Shown: positions 1 to 5,731 of the stretch, piece by piece
Position numbering within the stretch: the first letter of the stretch is position 1
How the letters are laid out: every line of letters starts with the position of its first letter
Assembly (NCBI GenBank): GCA_003141915.1
Contig: PLNY01000201.1
Coordinates: 1-9,891, forward strand
DNA length: 9,891 nucleotides
DNA from: Anaerolineae bacterium
Lineage (GTDB): Bacteria; Chloroflexota; Anaerolineae; Anaerolineales; Villigracilaceae
Direction of reading: 5' to 3'
Translations under genes and position numbers: made by a program
Notes under the pieces: generated by a model
Told to the model about the DNA's origin: nothing
The model's input: the letters and a program-made list of their open reading frames with translations, nothing else
The model's database searches: none

Positions 1-1748
1 CGCAAGCCATTCTCGCGGATCTGGCGCGGGATCAGATATCCTTTCGCGATGGCGATCTTTTCATTATCGGTATAACCGGAAAGCCAAATGATCTCCATGC
101 GGTCAAGCAATGGACCGGGGATCGTCTCGGCGGTATTCGCAGTGGTAATAAAAAAGACTTGTGATAAATCGAAGGAAACTTCAAGATAGTTGTCGCGGAA
201 TTCCGAGTTTTGTTCCGGGTCGAGAACTTCCAACAGCGCCGAAGCCGGATCGCCATGAAAATCAAAAGTGAGTTTATCCACCTCGTCCAGCATAAAGACC
301 GGATTCCTGGTTTCCACGCGCCGAAGCGACTGCAGAATGCGTCCCGGCAACGCGCCGATATATGTTCGGCGATGCCCGCGGATTTCCGCCTCATCCCGCG
401 TTCCGCCCAGAGAAGCGCGGATAAACTTCCTTCCCATGGCGCGCGCAATGGACTGTCCCAACGAGGTCTTGCCAACACCCGGCGGACCGATGAAACACAA
501 GATGACGCCTTCACGCTCGCGCCGGATTTGATCTTTGGATGGCTCTTTGAATTCATCTTTGCGATCCAGCCGCAGCTTTCGAACCGCAAGAAATTCAAGG
601 ATGCGATCCTTTACATCTTCCAGCCCGTAATGATCGGCATTCAATATTTCGCGGGCGTGAGTAATATCGAGGTTATCTTCGGTGAACTTCGACCATGGCA
701 AAGTCACCAGCCAGTCAAGATAAGTGCGAATCACTCCGTATTCAGCAGCCGCAGTTGGTAAACGCGAGAGACGATCCAGTTCGAGGCGTGCCTGTTTCCC
801 GGCTTCCTCCGGCATCTTGGCATCGTCAATCTTTTTGCGGAATTCATCCACCTCGGCGGCTTGTTCATCTTTTTCGCCAAGTTCCTTTTGGATGGCCTTC
901 ATCTGCTCATGCAGATAATATTCGCGTTGGACTTTTTCGATCTCGCCGCGCGCCTCGTTTTGGATTTTTTGGCCGAGAGTCAGAACCTCGGCTTCACGCA
1001 CCAACAAGCCGATCAACTTGCGAAGCTTCTCGCTTACGGAATCGATCTCAAGTATGCCCTGAGCGTCTTTCAAATCAATTCGCTGGAAGTTGGCAATCGT
1101 GTAAACGACTTGTAAAGGATCTTCCAACGTTGTGATCGAATTGACCAACTCCTCCGGGAACGAAGGAATCATCTGCGTGATTTGCTGGAATTGATCGCGC
1201 GCATTGCGCGCCAACGCGTCAATCTCCAAGCCTTCTTCAACTATCTCAGGGGCGAGATGAATCTTGGCCTTAAGATATGGCTCTTCCTCGACAAACTCTC
1301 CAAGCCGAAAGCGATCCATGCCTTGAACCAGCAAGCGGACCGTTCCATCCGGCGCGCGCAGAAGGCGATGCACGGTTGCAACCACACCGACTTTATATAA
1401 ATCATTCGGACCCGGCGATTCAAGCTCCGGATTCATCGCGGCCACAAGGCCGACCAATTTATCGGCGGCCACCACATCGTCCACGAGACGAATCGAACGC
1501 GGCTGTCCGACGGTCAGCGGCACCGCCGTCTGCGGATAAACCACCACACCTCGCAGCGGCAGGATCGGCAATACTTCAGGATATTTCAGCGCGTCGTTCT
1601 TTTGCGCATCGTCCTTTTCAGGCAGGTCTTCTTTTTTCGCGAATCGAGAAAAGACCGACGGTACAAGCATCTTCAGCTCATCGTCGGCCTGCCCCATCCA
1701 TTCAAATAATTCAGACATGCTGGTTTGCCAGCGGGAAGCAGGCATCAT
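1..1748 (-). CDS. lon: ATP-dependent protease Lon, C-terminus cut off by window edge
   Basis: Lon is a cytoplasmic AAA+ serine protease that unfolds and degrades damaged and regulatory proteins. About 582 codons are open without a stop to the left edge, so this is the N-terminal part of a roughly 800-aa protein. Residues about 58-250 form the Lon N-terminal substrate-binding domain (it opens with PEVLPILPLRGVVVYP), followed by a helical charged linker. The AAA+ module has Walker A GPPGVGKT at 421-428, Walker B FMLDE ending at 489, the Lon signature GDPASALLEVLDPEQN, sensor-1 TTAN (N538) and the DRM arginine (R550). The Ser-Lys protease domain lies outside the window. A charged insert of roughly 15 residues precedes Walker A relative to E. 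coli Lon. The start is uncertain: ATG at 1748 overlaps the hsp20 stop as ATGA, ATG at 1745 has better spacing from GAGG, and ATG at 1718 (MSELFEWM) is plausible but lacks a ribosome site. It is the last gene seen of a tpx-hsp20-lon run. Confidence 0.96.
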   Translation of the reverse strand, partial: MMPASRWQTSMSELFEWMGQADDELKMLVPSVFSRFAKKEDLPEKDDAQKNDALKYPEVLPILPLRGVVVYPQTAVPLTVGQPRSIRLVDDVVAADKLVGLVAAMNPELESPGPNDLYKVGVVATVHRLLRAPDGTVRLLVQGMDRFRLGEFVEEEPYLKAKIHLAPEIVEEGLEIDALARNARDQFQQITQMIPSFPEELVNSITTLEDPLQVVYTIANFQRIDLKDAQGILEIDSVSEKLRKLIGLLVREAEVLTLGQKIQNEARGEIEKVQREYYLHEQMKAIQKELGEKDEQAAEVDEFRKKIDDAKMPEEAGKQARLELDRLSRLPTAAAEYGVIRTYLDWLVTLPWSKFTEDNLDITHAREILNADHYGLEDVKDRILEFLAVRKLRLDRKDEFKEPSKDQIRREREGVILCFIGPPGVGKTSLGQSIARAMGRKFIRASLGGTRDEAEIRGHRRTYIGALPGRILQSLRRVETRNPVFMLDEVDKLTFDFHGDPASALLEVLDPEQNSEFRDNYLEVSFDLSQVFFITTANTAETIPGPLLDRMEIIWLSGYTDNEKIAIAKGYLIPRQIRENGL

Positions 1749-2149
1749 TCCTCGACTTTAATTTCCTTGGATTTTGCCTTCAATAGCACAACAGTCATGA
1801 AGCCATCTTTATATTGCGCTTCAGAACGATCCAGATCCACCGGCCCCGGAACAGCGATGGATGTGGAAAATTTTCCAAAGCGGATTTCCATTTGATGATA
1901 GGCGCGTCGTTCCAAAACGTCGGGGCGGACTCCGCCAACAAACAGAAACCCATTCTCAAAGATGACCTCGAAATCCGACTCGCGCATTCCGGCGATTTCG
2001 ACGCGCACGATATATTCCTTTTCGGTTTCATACACGTCCGTCGGCGGACTCCAGATGCTTTGAGTCACCTGCCAGCCCACCGCATGAAGAATCTCGCGAC
2101 GTTTCTCGGTCAGTGTGATCGTCTCCGATCTACGTATCACCGTAGGCAT
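1745..2149 (-). CDS. Hsp20/alpha-crystallin family small heat-shock protein
   Basis: This is an ATP-independent holdase chaperone that binds unfolding proteins in the cytoplasm and keeps them soluble for refolding or proteolysis. The 134-aa protein has a short N-terminal arm (1-33) and an alpha-crystallin domain at about 34-125, opening with WSPPTDVYE. It carries the family signature near its end (AQYKDGFMTVVL, residues 111-122, matching the A-x3-x-G-x-L type) and a C-terminal I-x-I/V motif (IKV, 130-132), which in this family docks neighbouring dimers into oligomers. The ATG at 2149 has a good ribosome site, AAGGAG, 8 nt upstream. It lies 24 nt after tpx, and its stop overlaps an ATG of lon, suggesting translational coupling and a handover of clients to the protease. 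No CIRCE element is visible upstream. Family assignment is firm; the oligomeric state is inferred from the motif. Confidence 0.95.
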   Translation of the reverse strand: MPTVIRRSETITLTEKRREILHAVGWQVTQSIWSPPTDVYETEKEYIVRVEIAGMRESDFEVIFENGFLFVGGVRPDVLERRAYHQMEIRFGKFSTSIAVPGPVDLDRSEAQYKDGFMTVVLLKAKSKEIKVEE

Positions 2150-2173
2150 AATCTTACTCCTTGCATCATACGG

Positions 2174-2698
2174 CTAACCCAATGCCTTCTTGGCGGCTTC
2201 GATGACTTCAGCGTAATTGGGTTCGTCGCCCGATACTGGCATATAAGCCGCATAAACGGCCTTATCATCTTTACCAATGACAAACACGGCGCGGCGGCAA
2301 ACGCGGCGCTCCTTGACCAACACCGCGTATTTCTCACTAAACTCCGCGGTCATATGATCAGACAGAACCATCACTTGTTCCACGCCAGCCGCGCCGCACC
2401 AGCGCTTTTGCGTATACGGCAGATCGGTGCTGATCACTTCAATGACAATGTCTTTGCTAAGTGAGGCCGCTTCCTGATTGAAGCGCCGCGTTTCGCGGTC
2501 ACACACCTCGGTGTCAAGGGATGGAACCGCCGCGATAATTCGCACTTTGCCCGCAGTATCCGCCAAGCCGCGCTTCACCGACCAGTCCAATGCATGAACT
2601 GCGAAATCCGGCGCGGTCTGTCCCACTTTAATATCGCTGCCGATAATAGTGACCTCCTTGCCACCTGTTTTATATATGCCAAAGCGTTCTGTCGTCAT
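2174..2698 (-). CDS. tpx: Thiol peroxidase, Tpx-type peroxiredoxin
   Basis: Tpx reduces hydrogen peroxide and alkyl hydroperoxides using thioredoxin as electron donor. The 174-aa length fits the family (E. coli 168). The thioredoxin-like fold carries the peroxidatic cysteine C66 in PSLDTEVCDRETRRFN and the resolving cysteine C101 in STDLPYTQKRWCG, the spacing typical of atypical two-cysteine Tpx enzymes. The N-terminal VGQTAPDF motif is also standard. An extra cysteine, C134, sits in RRVCRRAVFV, where homologues I know have a small residue; its role is unknown. The ATG at 2698 is supported by AAGGAGA 7 nt upstream. It follows tRNA-Arg by 44 nt and precedes hsp20 by 24 nt on the same strand, so it probably leads or joins a stress operon with hsp20 and lon. 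No strong promoter is visible in the 44-nt gap, so read-through from upstream is possible. Confidence 0.95.
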   Translation of the reverse strand: MTTERFGIYKTGGKEVTIIGSDIKVGQTAPDFAVHALDWSVKRGLADTAGKVRIIAAVPSLDTEVCDRETRRFNQEAASLSKDIVIEVISTDLPYTQKRWCGAAGVEQVMVLSDHMTAEFSEKYAVLVKERRVCRRAVFVIGKDDKAVYAAYMPVSGDEPNYAEVIEAAKKALG

Positions 2699-2742
2699 AT
2701 ACTCTCTCCTTTTTTAAAACCAATAAATTATTTCGAACTCAG

Positions 2743-2815
2743 CGCCCCTGGCGGGATTCGAACCCACAACCATCTGCTTAGAAGGCAGGTGCTCTATCCA
2801 TTGAGCTACAGGGGC
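2743..2815 (-). tRNA. tRNA-Arg, anticodon TCT (reads AGA/AGG)
   Basis: The 73-nt molecule folds as a full cloverleaf. The acceptor GCCCCTG pairs perfectly with CAGGGGC, the D stem is GCTC/GAGC, the T arm is GTGGG-TTCGAAT-CCCGC, and the discriminator base is G. The anticodon loop is CTTCTAA, giving anticodon TCT (complement at 2780-2782), which decodes AGA and by wobble AGG. The anticodon stem is CCTGC/GCAGA, so its outermost pair is a C-A mismatch (27-43). CCA is not encoded. It starts only 9 nt after the stop codon of the upstream 154-aa gene, so its precursor is probably cut out of a longer transcript unless a promoter lies inside that gene. Confidence 0.97.
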
Positions 2816-2824
2816 AAAAAGCCC

Positions 2825-3289
2825 TTACGCCTCAATTGTAGACGTCTCGTCCGCTGGATTTTCTTCCATCCGAGACAAACCAAAAGGTCTCAAACCTCGA
2901 TAGATGCGCGGTCCGCTCAACGTTCTGAGAATGGTCAGCGCGGGGCGATTTAACTTATCCGATAAATCTTCAGAACTCATCGGCTGATTGCCGTTCGCCA
3001 AAAACATACGGAAGACCGCCTCGACCATCGCAGTATGTTCGCTGACAAAATCAGGTTGAAGCGCACAATGGCTCATCAGCGCATGTTGGATTCCATCCAC
3101 CGGTTTGACCTCCGCCGTTTGCGGGTCAATCCAATCAATCATCTCACCTTCTTCCACGTTTGCCAACGATTGCTGATGCGCAGGGCACAGGAGCGAGCGC
3201 AGAAATACATGCCAATCGCTTTCGTTTTGCTTCCACCAATCAAAGTCAATGTGGAACGGTGTCTGGATGCCGGGCTTCAATAAACTCAT
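2825..3289 (-). CDS. Conserved-looking unknown protein, partner of the 521-aa protein
   Basis: I do not recognise this 154-aa protein. It has no signal peptide or membrane segment. The N-terminal part is rich in aromatic and acidic residues (PFHIDFDWWKQNESDWHVFL, 11-30). It is followed by LLCPAHQ (C35, H38) and later SHCALQ (H74, C75), four residues that could bind a metal, although the spacing fits no family I know. Residues about 87-135 are predicted helical and read like a helix-turn-helix (MVEAVFRMFLANGNQPMSSE, then DKLNRPALTILRTL), which suggests nucleic-acid binding. The C-terminal tail is acidic and probably disordered. The ATG at 3289 overlaps the stop of the upstream gene by 4 nt (ATGA), with GAGGAG 5 nt upstream inside that gene, so the two are almost certainly co-translated and may form a complex. 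The gene is real by codon pattern and coupling; its function is unknown. Confidence 0.8.
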   Translation of the reverse strand: MSLLKPGIQTPFHIDFDWWKQNESDWHVFLRSLLCPAHQQSLANVEEGEMIDWIDPQTAEVKPVDGIQHALMSHCALQPDFVSEHTAMVEAVFRMFLANGNQPMSSEDLSDKLNRPALTILRTLSGPRIYRGLRPFGLSRMEENPADETSTIEA

Positions 3290-4851
3290 TGCTGCTCCTC
3301 CAGACGGAAATGCAAATCGCCCACATGGACGAAGCGCGGTCGACTCGCCAGCAAGGCAAATAACGGCGCGGGCGGAACGCGTCGAACCAGATTCACCGCG
3401 GCGTACAACTCCTGGGCGTGGACATGTCCCTGAGGGTTAAGTTTTGTTAACTCACGCATCACAGTTACAACTAATTCTTCAAACGAGCGCTTCTTTTCCC
3501 AAAGCGGATCAAGCACTTTGAAATCGGACACATAAATTGCCATCCGGTCATTGAATTCCGCCGTGATCGGCTGTTTCAACATCGCAAACACCAAACCGCC
3601 ATCTGCGCCGACGATCAGCGTCCGCACCCAATCTTTGGATGACTTTTGCGTCTTGGCCTCAACCATCACTTCGCCCGGTTTCTGTCCACGCCGCACCGCC
3701 ACCAGACTCCCCGGCATCAGTTGATGAGACTTGTACCATTCGCGGAGTCCAAATACATATCCATATTCACGCACGACCCATCCGGGCATTTTGATTCCTG
3801 ATCGGGCATCCACCAGCGTAAACCGGACACGCGGTGATTCGTAAGCAGTTGGGAATAATGTGCGCGTTCGATTCGAAAGAGGCAGGGTGCCGGCGCGTAA
3901 ATGTGGATAGATGAGACTAATCGTAACTTCCCGAACATCCTTATGGCTGGTTACGTTTTCCTCGCTCAACTCATCATCCAATTGAGTTTCAAGCTTCAAC
4001 ATGGATTCGTCCAGCGCCGACCGGTCATAATCAACTTTTTCATAATTCAGAAATGATGGCAAATCGCGCACGCCGTCCGGTTCCAATCGATGCAGGCACC
4101 ATAAGACTTGTCCAGCCGGGCCAACCTCATCAAAACGTGGATCGGATTGCAGGGCATAATTCAACGAAAACTCAGCCAGCTTGGGATTTAACCCTTCCGG
4201 CAATTCGATATCTTTCAACAATACTGAGGCTGGCTTGGGTTCTCCCTGAGCCATGTCCAGGACGGCTTCGGCTAAATTAAGATGACCTTCATTAACGTCG
4301 ATCAGTAATCCGCGAGGAAACCATCGGCCCGCGATTTTTACCAGTTCATCATCATTTGAAAATGCAGTCTCGATCTTTTTTTCAAGCTCTGGTCCGTGTT
4401 CGCCAAACACGGTTTCTGAATTTAGGTCCGAGGCATCAGATGTTTCCGCCGGCACGTCGTTCAAAACATGATTCGCCAAAGCGGAGGCGAAGAGGCGCTT
4501 CGCACCATCTTCCATTTCCACCGTGACGACATCGAACTCGCCCGCTTCGGGATTCCGCCCGGGGCGGGTCGCGGTTACTTTTCCTTTTGCCCAGCTCAAA
4601 CCCGGAAAGACGATATCGTCGCCGATACTGAAACGGGCATTGGGCAAATATATCTTCCCGCCGGATTCGCGTTTCTTGCGCTCCGCGTCTATCTCCATCT
4701 TGATTCGAGTCTCAACCAATACCGACGTTAACTCACGCGCGGTCAAAGGAGCTTCGGCTTCGAACAAATGAGTATGTAGAATTTCAACATCTTGCTTGGT
4801 GATTTCGAGCGTCTTCCAGTAGTCTGCTGGTAATGAAAATGTGCTTGCCAT
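3286..4851 (-). CDS. Unknown 521-aa cytoplasmic protein with probable winged-helix domains
   Basis: I cannot name this protein. It has no signal peptide, membrane segment or enzymatic motif that I can see. Three stretches look like winged helices: about 14-55; 188-255, ending in LNYALQSDPRFDEVGPAGQV, which resembles the end of HARE-HTH or RpoE-delta-type domains; and 455-518, ending in LLASRPRFVHVGDLHFRL with the same pattern of helix, small residue, RF and strand. Residues about 68-130 are beta-rich with a basic loop (ATRPGRNP), possibly SH3/Tudor-like, followed by an acidic linker at 131-170. Residues about 340-400 form another beta-rich unit (MPGWVVREYGYVFGLREWY). The layout suggests a DNA- or RNA-polymerase-associated protein, which is inference only. 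The ATG at 4851 has AAGGA 4 nt upstream, and a TATAAT lies about 38 nt before the start. It heads the minus-strand gene run and is translationally coupled to the 154-aa gene. Confidence 0.85.
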   Translation of the reverse strand: MASTFSLPADYWKTLEITKQDVEILHTHLFEAEAPLTARELTSVLVETRIKMEIDAERKKRESGGKIYLPNARFSIGDDIVFPGLSWAKGKVTATRPGRNPEAGEFDVVTVEMEDGAKRLFASALANHVLNDVPAETSDASDLNSETVFGEHGPELEKKIETAFSNDDELVKIAGRWFPRGLLIDVNEGHLNLAEAVLDMAQGEPKPASVLLKDIELPEGLNPKLAEFSLNYALQSDPRFDEVGPAGQVLWCLHRLEPDGVRDLPSFLNYEKVDYDRSALDESMLKLETQLDDELSEENVTSHKDVREVTISLIYPHLRAGTLPLSNRTRTLFPTAYESPRVRFTLVDARSGIKMPGWVVREYGYVFGLREWYKSHQLMPGSLVAVRRGQKPGEVMVEAKTQKSSKDWVRTLIVGADGGLVFAMLKQPITAEFNDRMAIYVSDFKVLDPLWEKKRSFEELVVTVMRELTKLNPQGHVHAQELYAAVNLVRRVPPAPLFALLASRPRFVHVGDLHFRLEEQQ

Positions 4852-4889
4852 AGATTCCTTGTTGCTTGGGATGAAAAACCTGCCTCCTA

Positions 4890-4895
4890 ATTATA
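4890..4895 (-). promoter_or_regulatory. Possible -10 element for the 521-aa gene
   Basis: Read on the minus strand, this is a perfect TATAAT followed by TAGGAGG. It lies 38 nt before the ATG at 4851, which would give a leader of about 30 nt. No good -35 hexamer is present at 16-18 nt spacing, so the assignment rests on the -10 and its position alone. Confidence 0.5.
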
Positions 4896-4977
4896 CACTA
4901 CCTTGCAAAATTATCTTCGGTCTTGAGCGATAACCCGCTCCGTACCAATCCAGGCACCGCTCTCCAAAAAAGTTTTC

Positions 4978-5006
4978 TTGACTTATCCATCTCGCGGGAT
5001 TATACT
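4978..5006 (+). promoter_or_regulatory. Sigma70 promoter of the GntR-korAB operon
   Basis: TTGACT at 4978-4983 and TATACT at 5001-5006 are separated by exactly 17 bp, each one mismatch from consensus. Transcription is predicted to start near 5013, leaving a leader of about 22 nt before the regulator ATG at 5036. That leader has no clear Shine-Dalgarno sequence. This is the strongest promoter in the window by consensus match. Confidence 0.8.
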
Positions 5007-5019
5007 TCATTCCTACGAG

Positions 5020-5033
5020 TAATCGGATTAATC
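5020..5033. promoter_or_regulatory. Palindrome at the transcription start, candidate operator
   Basis: TAATCGGATTA (5020-5030) has perfect 5-bp arms around a single G, and it overlaps the 8-bp palindrome GATTAATC (5026-5033). It sits just downstream of the predicted transcription start and immediately before the regulator ATG, a usual place for autoregulatory operators of FadR-type GntR proteins. The arms do not match the TNGTNNNACNA pattern of E. coli FadR-like sites, so binding by this regulator is a guess. Confidence 0.35.
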
Positions 5034-5035
5034 AG

Positions 5036-5731
5036 ATGATATCCAATAATCGGCCGCCGGTCGATGTTTCCGAGTTTATGCGCTACCTTGCCGCTCATAA
5101 AGAAGCCGAGGGCGGTTTGCCGGCGCTGACCGAACTCAGCCGCGAACTCGGAATCAGCGTGGCGACTTTGCGGGAACAACTCGAAGTGGCGCGCGCGCTG
5201 GGTCTGGTGGAAGTCAAGCCGCGCACGGGGATGAGACGAAAACCTTACGCGTTTGCTTCCACCGTCAGGCAAAGTCTCGGATATGCACTGATGCTCGATG
5301 ATGATCACTTTCGGAAATTCTCCGAATTGCGAAATCATCTGGAAGCCGCGTATTGGGATGAAGCGGTCAAGAAATTAATGAAGGAAGACAAAAAAGAACT
5401 TAGGTCATTGATCGTTCATGCCCGCGAGAAATTGCTTGGTTCGCCAGTGCAGGTGCCGCACGAAGAACACCGGGCTCTGCATTTATTGATCTACAGCCGA
5501 TTGAACAATCCGTTCGTCATCGGTATTCTCGAAGCCTATTGGGATGCCTATGAATCGGTTGGGTTGAATATGTATGCGGGCAGTATAAATTATCTGCATA
5601 AAGTATGGGAATATCATGGTCAGGTAGTCGAGAGTATTTGCAGTGGCAATTATCCGGCTGGGCGTGAGGCGCTGATCGCGCACACACATTTGCTGGTTCA
5701 ACGCCCGGCTTCATCCAAAGGAGACAAATGA
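5036..5731 (+). CDS. GntR-family transcriptional regulator with FCD-type effector domain
   Basis: This 231-aa, FadR-subfamily-like DNA-binding regulator is presumably controlled by a small carboxylic acid or acyl ligand. Residues about 8-72 form a winged helix-turn-helix (LTELSRELGISVATLREQLE at 31-50 is the HTH, then ALGLVEVKPRTGMRR as the wing). Residues about 78-222 are all-helical, as in FCD domains, with histidines placed like the family's metal/ligand site: H145/H149, H194 in YHGQVVESI, and H216/H218 near the end. The acidic residue that usually pairs with the first histidine is only loosely conserved (EEHRALH), so ligand chemistry is uncertain. A consensus promoter lies upstream. The start at 5036 lacks a clear ribosome site; the internal ATG at 5078 would cut into the domain. 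Its stop overlaps the korA ATG (ATGA), so it is cotranscribed with korAB and probably controls them and itself. Confidence 0.9.
   Translation: MISNNRPPVDVSEFMRYLAAHKEAEGGLPALTELSRELGISVATLREQLEVARALGLVEVKPRTGMRRKPYAFASTVRQSLGYALMLDDDHFRKFSELRNHLEAAYWDEAVKKLMKEDKKELRSLIVHAREKLLGSPVQVPHEEHRALHLLIYSRLNNPFVIGILEAYWDAYESVGLNMYAGSINYLHKVWEYHGQVVESICSGNYPAGREALIAHTHLLVQRPASSKGDK

Larger units (their letters stand above)
4852..5035. other. Divergent intergenic promoter region
   Basis: These 184 bp separate the minus-strand unknown-protein gene from the plus-strand regulator-korAB operon. Each side carries its own promoter-like sequence (listed separately), so expression of the two units need not be linked. 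I see no gene, tRNA or riboswitch in it. On the minus strand an AGGAGG lies just after the TATAAT, but no start codon stands at a usable distance, so it does not mark a leader peptide. Confidence 0.7.

Noticed and set aside
32..1786. Several open frames on both strands between 32 and 1786 (for example 32-598 minus, 210-761 plus, 695-1135 plus, 1277-1786 plus)
   Set aside because: They overlap the lon frame, which shows unmistakable AAA+ motifs across its length; the alternatives have no recognisable domains and unnatural composition.
1814..2464. 216-aa plus-strand open frame
   Set aside because: It is antisense to hsp20 and tpx, both of which have clear family motifs and ribosome sites.
4870..4890. 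AGGAGG on the minus strand as the start of a leader peptide
   Set aside because: No ATG, GTG or TTG follows at a workable distance, and it sits at the predicted transcription start.
5000..5338. 112-aa minus-strand open frame across the GntR promoter
   Set aside because: It is antisense to the regulator's DNA-binding domain and promoter, with no domain or ribosome site.
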